This document shows positions 1 to 8,695 of a stretch of 64,000 nt of DNA, piece after piece. Position numbers and translations under genes: made by a program. The notes beneath the pieces were generated by a model, which saw only the letters and a list, made by a program, of their open reading frames with translations, searched no databases and was not told the origin of the DNA. The DNA is from Mesorhizobium sp. (GTDB taxonomy: Bacteria; Pseudomonadota; Alphaproteobacteria; Rhizobiales; Rhizobiaceae). The stretch covers positions 62,001 through 126,000 of the forward strand of contig NZ_JAEULZ010000003.1 of the NCBI RefSeq assembly GCF_016793485.1, given 5' to 3'. Positions within the stretch are counted from its first letter, which is position 1, and every line of letters starts with the position of its first letter.

Positions 1-1528
1 ACATGCCGGGATAGACCTTTTCAACGCCGGACTCGATGACCGAGACCTGATAGTTCTGGCCGATCTTGCCGCCGTTTACGCCATAGCAGCCGAGTATCGA
101 TCGGTCAGCGTTGGAAATGAGCTTGCAGTCATCCAGCGCACGAATGCGCTTGTCATAGCCGAAGCCACCGCGGCGGAAACCTGCGCCGCCGGAGTCCACC
201 TTGAGCGCAAGCTGCTCGACCATGATCGGGTAGCGCGTCTCGGAGAATTCCGCGGGAAGGTTGCGTGAATTCGGGACGATGTGGACGACGTCGGAGCCGT
301 CGGCCCAAGGCCGGCCTGGTCCACCACCGCCCAGCACTTCACGGAACAGGAAGAAGTCGTCGCGATTGCGACCGCCGGTAAGACCCCAGATGCGGATGGT
401 TTCGTGGTCGGCTGGCATGCGGCCGTCGGTCGCCTTCGAGAGACATGCTGCGAAGACGCCGAGCGAACGCAGCATGAGGAAGAAGCGCATGCCGGTCGGC
501 TTGCCGAAGGTGGGGGTAATCAGCGTTCCCTTCTTTGGGAACACAACGTCGATGACGTCGAGCACGCCTTCGTTGGAGTCGATCTCCGCGGCACGTTCGG
601 GAGAAGCGGCCAGCGACCGCAGAACCGGCGCGAGCCACTTCCTGAAATAGCGTCCCTCGGCCTCGTCCAGCGACCAGTTGATCGGGCCCTTGGCCTCGGG
701 ATCGGTACCGTTGAAATCAAGCACGATCTTGTCGGGCGTCTTGGTCATGGTGACGCGCAGCGCGTGGATCTTGCCTTCCTCGACGCCGTCGGCCTCGATG
801 TAATCCTCGTAGTGATAGACGCCGTCCTTGATCTTTGGCAGGATTTCGCGCCGGAAGATTTCCGCGGCATTCTTCAGTATCTGCTCGAAGGCGGCTTCCA
901 GCGTCTCGACGCCATAACGTTCGGCGAGCGAAACGATACGGCGCGAGCCGAGCTTGCAGGCACCGATCTCGGCATCGAGATCGCCGGCAAGATGGTCTTC
1001 CAGCCGTGAGTTGCGTGTGATGATGCGGAACGCCGCCTCGTTCAGGACGCCCTTGTCGTATAGCTTGATCGGCGGAATGATCACCCCTTCCATCCAGCTG
1101 TCAGTCGCATGGACCGGCAAGCTGCCTGGAACCGCGCCACCGATGTCGTCATGGTGGCCGAAGACCTGGCTGAAACCGATGAGCTTGTTCTCGTGGAAGA
1201 TCGGCACGGTCGTGCAGAGGTCCGGAACGTGGCCGATACCTCCGCAGGAATTGTAGGGATCGTTCCAGAAGAAGACGTCGCCGGGGAAGATGTTGTCTTC
1301 GCCGAAATACTCGAACACCGGCTCGACGATGGCCGAATAGGAGCGGCCGGTAAGCTTGCGGCCCTTGGCGTCGAATAGCGCGACACGGTAGTCGTGCTGG
1401 TCTCGTATCATCGGCGAGCGAGCGGTTCGCTCGACGGCGGCCTCGATCTCCAGTTCCGCGGCGCGGATGGTGCCGTGAATGACTTCCAGCTCGATCGGGC
1501 CGAGCTTCATATTCTTCTTGCTGCTCAC
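1..1528 (-). CDS. hyuB: Hydantoinase B/oxoprolinase family subunit (partial, 3' end outside window)
   Basis: Reading leftward from a GTG at 1528, a single open frame runs off the window edge (509 codons visible). The protein has the HyuB signature: an N-terminal GPIELEVIHGTI, then a PGDVFFWNDPY segment, a VPGSLPVHATD segment and a glycine-rich FFLFREVLGGGGPGRP stretch. HyuB forms the second subunit of ATP-dependent amidohydrolases and carboxylases (N-methylhydantoinase, 5-oxoprolinase, acetone carboxylase); the exact substrate cannot be read from sequence. The GTG start overlaps the hyuA stop by 4 bases (GTGA), so the two subunits are translationally coupled. An in-frame ATG at 1510 is an alternative start. 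Confidence 0.9.
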   Translation of the reverse strand, partial: MSSKKNMKLGPIELEVIHGTIRAAELEIEAAVERTARSPMIRDQHDYRVALFDAKGRKLTGRSYSAIVEPVFEYFGEDNIFPGDVFFWNDPYNSCGGIGHVPDLCTTVPIFHENKLIGFSQVFGHHDDIGGAVPGSLPVHATDSWMEGVIIPPIKLYDKGVLNEAAFRIITRNSRLEDHLAGDLDAEIGACKLGSRRIVSLAERYGVETLEAAFEQILKNAAEIFRREILPKIKDGVYHYEDYIEADGVEEGKIHALRVTMTKTPDKIVLDFNGTDPEAKGPINWSLDEAEGRYFRKWLAPVLRSLAASPERAAEIDSNEGVLDVIDVVFPKKGTLITPTFGKPTGMRFFLMLRSLGVFAACLSKATDGRMPADHETIRIWGLTGGRNRDDFFLFREVLGGGGPGRPWADGSDVVHIVPNSRNLPAEFSETRYPIMVEQLALKVDSGGAGFRRGGFGYDKRIRALDDCKLISNADRSILGCYGVNGGKIGQNYQVSVIESGVEKVYPGM

Positions 1529-3585
1529 GACTGCGTCTCCCTCGCGGTCAAAATCAGGTTCCTGTAGCGGTCTGCGGTGCAGGTCCATCCGCCGGGCACG
1601 ACGACGGTGGAGCCATATTCCTGAACGATGGCCGGCCCTTCTATCACCTGGCCGGCGGCAAGCTCGGTGCGTTCATAGAGCGGGCTCTCGATCCAGCCGG
1701 CACCCTTCCAATAGACGTTGCGCGAACCGAAGGGCTTGGCGTGGGCACCGACCTTTTCCGTGGAGTTGATTTGCGGGCGGCTTTGGATGCCAACTGCGCG
1801 GACACGCAGGTTGACCAGTTCGACATCCTGCTCGCCTTCATAGTGGAAGCCGAAGGACTCGTCGTGCACGCGGTGGAAGTCCTTCCACATATGCGCGACT
1901 GCGGCATCACCGGCGGCGCCTTCGGGGGCCGTCACCTGAACCTCGTGTCCTTCGCCGAAATAGCGGACGTCGGCGACATATTCGATCTTGATGTCCGAGT
2001 CTGCGATGCCTTCGGCGCGGATGTCGCGGCGGCCTTCATCGGCGAGCGCTGTCCAGGCAGAAACGATTTCGGAAATGTCCGCCACCGACTGGCGGCGCAC
2101 CATGGTTCGGATGTAGTCGCGGCGAACGTCCGAGACGTGCAGGCCAAGCGCGCAGAGATTGCCCGGATCGGGCGGCGAGATGACCGTCTTCATGCCGAGG
2201 AAATCGGCAACTTCGGTTGCGAACAAGCCACCCGCACCGCCGAACGCAACCATCGCGTAGTTTCCGGGATCGCGGCCGCGCGATGTCGTCACCTTGCGAA
2301 TACCGAAAACCTGGTTGACGGCGGCGATCTCGAGCACGCCCGACGCAACCTCTTCCGGCTTCATGTCATGCTGGCGACCAAGGGCCTCGTAGGCCTTGCG
2401 GGCGGCATCGAGATCCAGCTTGATCTCGCCGCCGATGAGCGAGGTCGGCAGCCGGCCAAGCACGATCGCAGCATCGGTGACGGTCGGCTGCGTGCCGCCG
2501 CGCCCGTAGCAGATCGGGCCGGGATCGGCGCCGGCGCTCTGCGGGCCCACCTTCAGGCTGCCGTAGGGATCGGTCCAGGCGATCGAGCCGCCACCGGAGC
2601 CGACGGTGACGATGTCGAGCATCGGCGTCTTGACGGGATAGTGCTCGATCATCGATTCCGACGTGTACATCGGCGTCTGCTTCTCGATGATGGCGATGTC
2701 CGTGGACGTGCCGCCGACATCCGAAGTCAGGATGTTGTCGTAGCCGGCAAGCGTCGCCATGTGGATCGCACCGAGAATGCCCGCAGCCGGACCGGACAGC
2801 AGCATCGTCACGGGCTTTTCACCGGCGGTCGAATGCTTCACCACGCCGCCGTTCGACTGCATGATGAGGAACGGAATGTCCCCTGACTGCTCGCGCAGCC
2901 GGTCTGCGGCGCTCTGCAGGTAAGTCTTGCAGTAAGGCTTTACCAGCACATCCACCAGCGTCGTCATGGCGCGCTCGTATTCGCGGTATTCCGGCAGGAC
3001 GACGGAGGACAGCGACACGAAAACGCCTGGGAAATTCTTCTCGATCAGGTCGCCAATGCGGCGCTCATGCTCGCCATTGGCATAGGAGTGGAGCAGGCAG
3101 ACGCCGATGCATTTCACACCGTCCTCGACGAGTTCTCGCACTGCCTGGAGTGTCTCTTCCTCGTCGATGGCCTCAAGTTCGCTGCCATCGAATTTCATTC
3201 GGCCGGGAACCTCGCGAACGAGATGCAGCGGAACCAGCCTGGGCGGCTTCACCCAGAAGAAGGAGTTGCCATAGCCGTCAGGGACAGACTGGCGGGCGAT
3301 CTCGATCATGTGGCGGAAGCCCCGCGTCACGATGAGGCCGAGACCGGCGAACTTGTGCTCCAGCACGGCGTTGGTGGCGACAGTCGAACCATGCAGCAGC
3401 ATGGCGAGGTCCTTCGGCTCCGCGCCTACCTTCTCCAGAACCTTGCGGACGCCATCGAGCAAACCGACGCTCGGGTCGCTTGGCGTCGACGGCGTCTTGA
3501 TTGCCGTGATCGCCCCGCTTTGCTGGTTGATGGCCACCACGTCGGTGAATGTGCCGCCGGTGTCGATGGCTACCGTGACGTTCAT
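1525..3585 (-). CDS. hyuA: Hydantoinase A/oxoprolinase family subunit
   Basis: 686 aa, the normal length for HyuA. The N-terminus carries the ATP-binding DTGGTFTD motif (residues 8-15) of the acetate/sugar kinase-Hsp70 fold, and a second phosphate loop TSDVGGTSTDIA lies mid-protein. HyuA phosphorylates or activates an amide, lactam or ketone substrate while HyuB completes the hydrolysis or carboxylation. It is the first gene of the hyuAB pair and is preceded by a strong palindrome (3600-3617) that matches the sites upstream of matA. Possible activities include N-methylhydantoinase, oxoprolinase, or a ring-opening enzyme that feeds malonate to the neighbouring mat genes; the last is inference from context. 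Confidence 0.92.
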   Translation of the reverse strand: MNVTVAIDTGGTFTDVVAINQQSGAITAIKTPSTPSDPSVGLLDGVRKVLEKVGAEPKDLAMLLHGSTVATNAVLEHKFAGLGLIVTRGFRHMIEIARQSVPDGYGNSFFWVKPPRLVPLHLVREVPGRMKFDGSELEAIDEEETLQAVRELVEDGVKCIGVCLLHSYANGEHERRIGDLIEKNFPGVFVSLSSVVLPEYREYERAMTTLVDVLVKPYCKTYLQSAADRLREQSGDIPFLIMQSNGGVVKHSTAGEKPVTMLLSGPAAGILGAIHMATLAGYDNILTSDVGGTSTDIAIIEKQTPMYTSESMIEHYPVKTPMLDIVTVGSGGGSIAWTDPYGSLKVGPQSAGADPGPICYGRGGTQPTVTDAAIVLGRLPTSLIGGEIKLDLDAARKAYEALGRQHDMKPEEVASGVLEIAAVNQVFGIRKVTTSRGRDPGNYAMVAFGGAGGLFATEVADFLGMKTVISPPDPGNLCALGLHVSDVRRDYIRTMVRRQSVADISEIVSAWTALADEGRRDIRAEGIADSDIKIEYVADVRYFGEGHEVQVTAPEGAAGDAAVAHMWKDFHRVHDESFGFHYEGEQDVELVNLRVRAVGIQSRPQINSTEKVGAHAKPFGSRNVYWKGAGWIESPLYERTELAAGQVIEGPAIVQEYGSTVVVPGGWTCTADRYRNLILTARETQS

Positions 3586-3599
3586 TTTCGCCCTCCAAA

Positions 3600-3617
3600 A
3601 TATCCACTATACGGATA
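3600..3617. promoter_or_regulatory. Operator-like palindrome upstream of hyuA
   Basis: ATATCCACTATACGGATA contains inverted arms TATCC/GGATA. It lies 15 bp upstream of the hyuA ATG, where a repressor would block transcription. The half-site ATATCCA and the spacing match the two sites upstream of matA (6782-6814). Confidence 0.6.
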
Positions 3618-3778
3618 CATCGTTCATTTAACGCACATTCTGTGAAAGCTGGCAACCCACTTTCTCAACCCCGTCGACAGGTTCTCGGCACAGTCCGAAA
3701 AACGGTGGAAGCATGCGCGCGCATGCCATTGTAACGAGGCGACAGGGTCGGACTGAAAGCGACGCATCGCGCGAAAAT

Positions 3779-3807
3779 CACCGCCTCCGGTCAATGCGGA
3801 AGCGGTG
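3779..3807 (-). terminator. Probable intrinsic terminator of matAB
   Basis: On the minus strand an 11-bp stem (CACCGCTTCCG with CGGAGGCGGTG, one G-U pair, 7-nt loop) is followed by ATTTTC. It lies about 50 bp past the matB stop and would end the mat transcript before hyuA. Confidence 0.6.
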
Positions 3808-3854
3808 GGGAAGCCGCGCTGCTGAATGTTGGCTGGTCGGGTAAGGCCTATCGA

Positions 3855-5369
3855 TCAGATCGAGTAGAGCTTCGCATATTCCTCGCGAAGCGCGTTCTTC
3901 TGGACCTTGCCCATGGCATTTCTGGGTAATGAATCCTTGACCAGGACACGCTTGGGTATCTTGAATTTCGCCAGGGCGGATTCCAGTTGCGCGCGGACAG
4001 CGCTCTCGTCGACCTCAGATCCGCCGCGGGCGGTGACGACGGCCGTGACTGCCTCGCCAAAGTCCGCATGCGGCAGGCCTATGACGGCCGATTCTCCGAT
4101 CATCGGGAGCGCGTCCAGCGCATTCTCGACTTCTGCGGGGTAAACGTTGAAGCCGCCGGATATGATGAGATCCTTGGCCCGGCCGGAGATGGTGACATAC
4201 CCGTCAGGGTCGATGTAGCCAAGGTCACCGGTAATGAACCAGCCGTCGGCGCGGAACTCCTGTGCGGTCTTTTCGGGCATCCGCCAGTATCCCTTGAACA
4301 CATTCGGCCCCTTCAACTCGATCACGCCGATGCCGCCTTCCGGCAACGCCTTGCCGGTTTCGGGATCAGCGATCCGCACGGACACGCCGGGCAGCGGGAA
4401 ACCTACCGCGCCCGGACGTCGCTCGCCATCATGGGGGTTCGACGTAATCATGTTCGTCTCTGTCATGCCGTAGCGCTCGAGGATCGCGTGGCCCGTGCGC
4501 GCGGTGAACGCGCGGTGCGTCTCGGCCGAAAGCGGCGCCGAGCCCGACACGAAAAGGCGCATGTGACTGGCTGCATCGCGGTCAAAACGCGCATCCGACA
4601 GAAGCCGAGTATAGAAGGTCGGAACCCCCATCATGGTCGTTGCAGCCGGCAACGCCGCCATAACGGCCTCAAGATCGAACCTGGGCATGAAGATCATGGA
4701 CGAGCCCGACAGCATGACCGTGTTCATTGCGACGAAGAGGCCGTGCGTGTGGAAGATCGGCAAGGCGTGAAGAAGGACATCGCCTGCCGTGAACTGCCAT
4801 ATGTCGGCAAGAGCGAGCGCGTTCGACCGCAGGTTTTCGTGCGTGATCATCGCGCCCTTGGAACGCCCCGTCGTGCCGGACGTGTAGAGAATTGCGGCGA
4901 GATCGTCCGCGCCTGCATCTACGGTCTCGAATTGCGAGGGCATGGTTTTGGCCAGCGTCTGCAACGAGCCGTCACCGGCACCATCCAGCGTCTCGATCCG
5001 GGAAGACGAGCCTCCGATAATGGCGCGAAGCGTATCTACAGACCTGGATTCGCAAACCAGTAGCGCTGGCTCGGCATCGGACACGAAATAGGCAACCTCA
5101 GCGGGCGTGTAGGCAGGATTGAGGGGCAGGTAGACCGCTCCTTTGCGCAAGCAGGCGAGATAGAGCCACACGCTGTCGACATGCTTCTCCGTCTGGACTG
5201 CGACGCGGTCGCCCGCCTTGACGCCGAGCGAAGCAAGCGCATTGGCATAGCGTGCCGAAGCATCGAGCATGTCGCCATAACTGAAAACGGCTCCACCTTG
5301 GGTGAACAGGAAGGGGCGCGATGCATCGGTGATGCGATCCGCAATGGTTGCGAACAAATTGCCCTTCAT
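3855..5369 (-). CDS. matB: Malonyl-CoA synthetase (malonate-CoA ligase)
   Basis: 504 aa member of the ANL acyl-CoA synthetase superfamily. It has the AMP-binding loop YTSGTTGRSKG (162-172), the RYGMTETN motif, and the C-terminal PRNAMGKVQK with the adenylation lysine. MatB makes malonyl-CoA from malonate, ATP and CoA in the cytoplasm. The assignment rests on family features plus its place immediately downstream of malonyl-CoA decarboxylase, with which it overlaps by 4 bases (ATGA). This is the rhizobial matAB arrangement. No matC-type dicarboxylate carrier or matR-type regulator sits directly beside it; the divergent exporter at 6878 is of another family. Confidence 0.9.
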   Translation of the reverse strand: MKGNLFATIADRITDASRPFLFTQGGAVFSYGDMLDASARYANALASLGVKAGDRVAVQTEKHVDSVWLYLACLRKGAVYLPLNPAYTPAEVAYFVSDAEPALLVCESRSVDTLRAIIGGSSSRIETLDGAGDGSLQTLAKTMPSQFETVDAGADDLAAILYTSGTTGRSKGAMITHENLRSNALALADIWQFTAGDVLLHALPIFHTHGLFVAMNTVMLSGSSMIFMPRFDLEAVMAALPAATTMMGVPTFYTRLLSDARFDRDAASHMRLFVSGSAPLSAETHRAFTARTGHAILERYGMTETNMITSNPHDGERRPGAVGFPLPGVSVRIADPETGKALPEGGIGVIELKGPNVFKGYWRMPEKTAQEFRADGWFITGDLGYIDPDGYVTISGRAKDLIISGGFNVYPAEVENALDALPMIGESAVIGLPHADFGEAVTAVVTARGGSEVDESAVRAQLESALAKFKIPKRVLVKDSLPRNAMGKVQKNALREEYAKLYSI

Positions 5370-6703
5370 GATTTCCCCCCGGTTGTGTGCGTCGTCTCCA
5401 GCAGCCGCGCGCCGCCAGTTGCCAGGCGACGAACGGATGCCGACACAGCTACAGGCTGGCCTGACGCATAGGCTTCGTGATTACGCTCGATTTCGTCGAG
5501 CTTGTAGAGATAGTTGACCATGATCCCGTGCGACGAAGCCATGCCCGCGTTCCCGGTATTGGCCAGCCAGTTTATGCGCTCCAGACGCGCCCCGTTGCCA
5601 AGATGGAAACGCGCCACGGGATCCAGCAGCCGACCAGCGGCGTCGCGTGGACCGGTCAGATACCATGCAGCCAGGGCCGGAAGCTTTTTCTCCAGGACAG
5701 GCGCGGCCTTCGCATCATGCCACCAGTCCGGCTGAGACAGGGCGTCCATCTCGGAATCTTCGATCTGATGGCGCGACAGCCATCGTGCGAACAGAGGAAC
5801 CGGCGAGAGAGTAACGAAACGGTTGAGCTGCGGCAGGTTGGTGCGCAACTCCTCGACAACCTGCTTGATAAGGAAGTTCCCGAAAGAGATTCCGCGTAGC
5901 CCCGGCTGGCAATCCGAGATCGAATAGAAGATGGCGGTATCGGCTTTTTCGGTCGCTATGATCGTGCGATCGGGGTCGAGAATGGAATCGATCGATGAGG
6001 CCATTTCGCTGGCCAGGGCAACTTCGACGAAGATCAGCGGCTCGTCAGGCAGCCTAGGATGGAAAAAGGCGTAAAGCAGCCTGTCTGACGGATCGATGCG
6101 CCGCCTCAGATCGTCCCAGTCCGCAATCTCGTGCACGGCCTCGTAGCGTATGATCCGTTCGAGGATGGCGGCCGGCGTGCGCCAGTCGATCTTGCGCAAT
6201 TCCAGGAAGCCCCTGTTGAACCACGAGCGGAACAGGTGCTGAAAATCCTTGTCGACAGGATCCAGTTCAGGATGGTCGGGCAGCAGTGCCAGCAGTTCGG
6301 CGCGCATCTGGATAAGTTCCGCGGTTCCCTGCGCCGACTGGTTGAGCATGCGGAAGAGATTCTGCCGACGCGGCTCCGACAGACGATGCAGCGCCTCGGC
6401 TGCGCGTTCGTTCGGGGACGCCACGAACGTGTTTACTGCAGCGACCAGAGGCTTCATGTCCGGACCGAAATCCTGAAGCAGCATGCGAAAGAATGCCAGC
6501 TTTCCCCCGCTGTCCATTGCACGATACCGAAGAAGAATCTCGGATGCTGTGGCAAGCGCGCTCGCCTCGCCGCGGGAGGAAAGCAGGCTATGACAGAGTG
6601 CTGCCGTCTGCTCCATGGGAGTGGCCTGAGAAAGGGAAGTGAAATCCACGAGCGACCGTCCACGTTCGGTGATCGCTGCCAACATGTCGCTCAGGAAAGA
6701 CAT
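5366..6703 (-). CDS. matA: Malonyl-CoA decarboxylase
   Basis: 445 aa protein with the full MCD layout: an all-helical N-terminal half, then a GNAT-like catalytic half containing FFHPRLPDEPLIFVEVAL and the C-terminal FHLGNGARLERINWLA followed by SHGIMVNYLYKL. It converts malonyl-CoA to acetyl-CoA and CO2, so with MatB it lets malonate serve as a carbon source. It is the promoter-proximal gene of the leftward matAB operon. The upstream region (6704-6877) is shared with a divergent transporter and carries two tandem operator-like sites. Confidence 0.93.
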   Translation of the reverse strand: MSFLSDMLAAITERGRSLVDFTSLSQATPMEQTAALCHSLLSSRGEASALATASEILLRYRAMDSGGKLAFFRMLLQDFGPDMKPLVAAVNTFVASPNERAAEALHRLSEPRRQNLFRMLNQSAQGTAELIQMRAELLALLPDHPELDPVDKDFQHLFRSWFNRGFLELRKIDWRTPAAILERIIRYEAVHEIADWDDLRRRIDPSDRLLYAFFHPRLPDEPLIFVEVALASEMASSIDSILDPDRTIIATEKADTAIFYSISDCQPGLRGISFGNFLIKQVVEELRTNLPQLNRFVTLSPVPLFARWLSRHQIEDSEMDALSQPDWWHDAKAAPVLEKKLPALAAWYLTGPRDAAGRLLDPVARFHLGNGARLERINWLANTGNAGMASSHGIMVNYLYKLDEIERNHEAYASGQPVAVSASVRRLATGGARLLETTHTTGGKS

Positions 6704-6781
6704 ATCCGGTATTCGTCCCAGTGGCCGCCTCGGTACATCAAGAAGGCGACTGATAGCCAGTTGGCTTGCCGCCTAAAGAAT

Positions 6782-6814
6782 ATCCATATAATGGACTTTA
6801 TATCCACTTAATGG
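6782..6814. promoter_or_regulatory. Tandem operator-like sites between matA and the EamA exporter
   Basis: Two copies of ATATCCA-N3-AATGG start 20 bp apart (6782 and 6802), that is, two helical turns. The first contains a perfect palindrome TCCAT-ATA-ATGGA (6783-6795). The same motif precedes hyuA (3600-3617), so one regulator probably controls both operons. The regulator itself is not identifiable here. Confidence 0.6.
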
Positions 6815-6877
6815 CTGCAGCAACATATCGTAACGAGCGTCAGGATCAAGACTCGCCTTCTCTTTTTCAGGATGTTG

Positions 6878-7822
6878 ATGATGGCCCAAAGCCCCGGGCA
6901 TACGCGCCGCGCGATTTTTCTCGCGCATCTGGCAATGCTTGCCTACGCGCTGTTGATCGCCGGCTCCTTCTCCTTTGGCGCGCTGGCTGCTCCGCACGTT
7001 CCCCCAACCGTTCTAAACGCGCTGCGCTTTCTTGCAGCGAGCGTTCTGATGGGCTTCATGCTGCTCGCGTCACAACGCCGTGTGCAAATGCCATCGTCAC
7101 TCTGGCGGTTCCTGATCCTCGGCGGGCTCATGGCCGTCTATTTCGTCCTTATGTTCGTCGCCCTGCGGATCACCGATCCGGTATCCACCGGCGCAGTCTT
7201 CACGCTGATCCCCTTCATGTCCGCCGTATTCGGTTGGTTCCTCCTGAAACAGAAAACGCGCGCTGCCGTCTGGCTCGGACTGCTGATCGCAGCGATCGGC
7301 GCGCTCTGGGTGATCTTCGGGGGTAACGCTGCACGCGCGATGGACTTCCGTATCGGCAAAGGCGAGGCGATCTTCCTTGTCGGCTGCGCATGTCAGGCCC
7401 TGTACGCACCCATGGTCAGATTGCTGAGCCGCGGCGAAAGCATCCTGGAATTCACCGTGTGGACTCTTGTGGGCTGCACTGTCTGCCTGTTGCCATTCGC
7501 CCTACCTGAGCTTGCCCAGACCGATTGGAGCAGCCTTGGGTGGCAGGTGTGGCTGGCAATCGCCTATTTGGTCGTCGGAGCGACTGCCGTTTCGTTCTAC
7601 CTGTTGCAATACGGCTCGATGCATCTTCCCGCGTCAAAGCTATTCGCTTACGCCTATCTGACGCCGAGCTTTGTCATTCTTCTGGAAATTCTCCTCGGGC
7701 ACGGTTTTCCGCCTTTGGCGATCACCGTGGGCGCTGCCATAACCTGCCTCGGGCTCGTTGTGATCGTATCGACTCCGGACAAAGCGTCGGAGACGTCACG
7801 CCTGTCCGGGACTGCTGAATAA
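6878..7822 (+). CDS. EamA/DMT-family transporter
   Basis: About 314 aa and very hydrophobic, with ten predicted membrane segments arranged as two EamA repeats, for example FLAHLAMLAYALLIAGSFSF near the start and SKLFAYAYLTPSFVILLEIL near the end. The family exports or takes up small metabolites across the inner membrane; the substrate is unknown. Three in-frame ATGs exist (6872, 6878, 6881). AGGA at 6869-6872 favours 6878 or 6881. It is divergent from matAB and shares its control region, so it may move a mat/hyu pathway compound. That link is inference. Confidence 0.85.
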   Translation: MMAQSPGHTRRAIFLAHLAMLAYALLIAGSFSFGALAAPHVPPTVLNALRFLAASVLMGFMLLASQRRVQMPSSLWRFLILGGLMAVYFVLMFVALRITDPVSTGAVFTLIPFMSAVFGWFLLKQKTRAAVWLGLLIAAIGALWVIFGGNAARAMDFRIGKGEAIFLVGCACQALYAPMVRLLSRGESILEFTVWTLVGCTVCLLPFALPELAQTDWSSLGWQVWLAIAYLVVGATAVSFYLLQYGSMHLPASKLFAYAYLTPSFVILLEILLGHGFPPLAITVGAAITCLGLVVIVSTPDKASETSRLSGTAE

Positions 7823-7906
7823 CCGACCGACAGAACCGGAAGTCCCATGGCGGCGCGTGGGTTGCGCGTATCCGCATTCAAGACCGGTACGAGGGCGCCG
7901 GAAGCA

Positions 7907-8602
7907 TTATTCAAACAGAGCGGGATTCTCGCCTTCGATGCTTGGCAGATCGGCGAGTATGCCGCTCAAGTGAGTCTGCATCGCCTTGACTGCGGCATCT
8001 GCGTCGCGGGCGTCGATGGCGTGCACGATCGCTTCGTGCTCGGCGATGAGCGGGCCCATCGAATCCTGCTTGCGCAACTGCAAATTGCAGACTCGGTCGA
8101 TATGCGCCTTGATGTCGGCGATGACGGACCATGCCATGCCGCAGCCCGCCCCGGTAGCGATCGCCATGTGGAATTGCTCGTCTTCACGCCGGAAGCGGTT
8201 GAAGTCCTGTGCCTGCCGCGCTGCTTCCTGCCGCGCCAGGATGCCGGTGATGGACGCCCGCACCCACGGGTCGAACGTCTCGCAGGCACGGCGCACCACG
8301 GCGGTCTCGATCGCCGCGCGAACGAAGCGCGACTCCATCATCTCACGGGCGGAAATCTTCACCACCACCGTGCCGCGCTTCGGCCGCACCTCGACCAGCT
8401 TCGACTTGGCAAGCGCGATCAGCGCTTCTCGAACCGGCTGACGTGAGACGCCGAGGCTGTCGGCAATCTCCTGTTCGGATAGACGGGTGCCCGGCTTCAG
8501 CTCCAGCCGGATGATCGCTTCGCGAAGGTCCCGCTCGACCTGGGCGGCGGTGCTGTCGCCGGTTTCGGCGCCTTTTTCGATCTTCAGCGACTGAATGTTC
8601 AT
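7907..8602 (-). CDS. GntR-family (FadR/FCD subfamily) transcriptional regulator
   Basis: 231 aa. A winged helix-turn-helix spans the first 70 residues or so (LREAIIRLELKPGTRLSEQE then LGVSRQPVREALIALAKSKL), followed by an FCD ligand-binding domain with metal-type histidines (EDEQFHMAIA, AEHEAIVHAI). I chose the ATG at 8602 because AGGAAG lies 4-5 bases upstream; the ATG at 8635 has no ribosome site and falls next to the operator repeats. It is divergent from the aldehyde dehydrogenase/uronate operon and is its likely regulator. Confidence 0.9.
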   Translation of the reverse strand: MNIQSLKIEKGAETGDSTAAQVERDLREAIIRLELKPGTRLSEQEIADSLGVSRQPVREALIALAKSKLVEVRPKRGTVVVKISAREMMESRFVRAAIETAVVRRACETFDPWVRASITGILARQEAARQAQDFNRFRREDEQFHMAIATGAGCGMAWSVIADIKAHIDRVCNLQLRKQDSMGPLIAEHEAIVHAIDARDADAAVKAMQTHLSGILADLPSIEGENPALFE

Positions 8603-8636
8603 ACCGCTTCCTAGCACATTGACACGCTTCGGCAAC

Positions 8637-8670
8637 TACCATACCGTACCATTCTTACATACACTACCAT
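8637..8670. promoter_or_regulatory. Triple TACCAT repeat, probable GntR operator
   Basis: Three direct copies of TACCAT start at 8637, 8647 and 8665 in the 93-bp gap between the GntR gene (start 8602) and the operon start (8696). Some FCD-type GntR proteins (NanR, which uses GGTATA repeats) bind direct rather than inverted repeats. The position fits control of both divergent genes. Confidence 0.55.
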
Positions 8671-8695
8671 ACAATATCAAACGAGCCAGCTTGCC

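Noticed and set aside
1741-2886. Long open frame on the plus strand opposite hyuA
   Set aside because: It lies wholly inside hyuA, its protein is a low-complexity arginine/alanine/glycine mix typical of antisense frames in GC-rich DNA, and it matches no family.
8637-8670. CRISPR-like short repeat array
   Set aside because: The repeats are only six bases long, with short unequal spacing, and lie in a promoter; they fit an operator.
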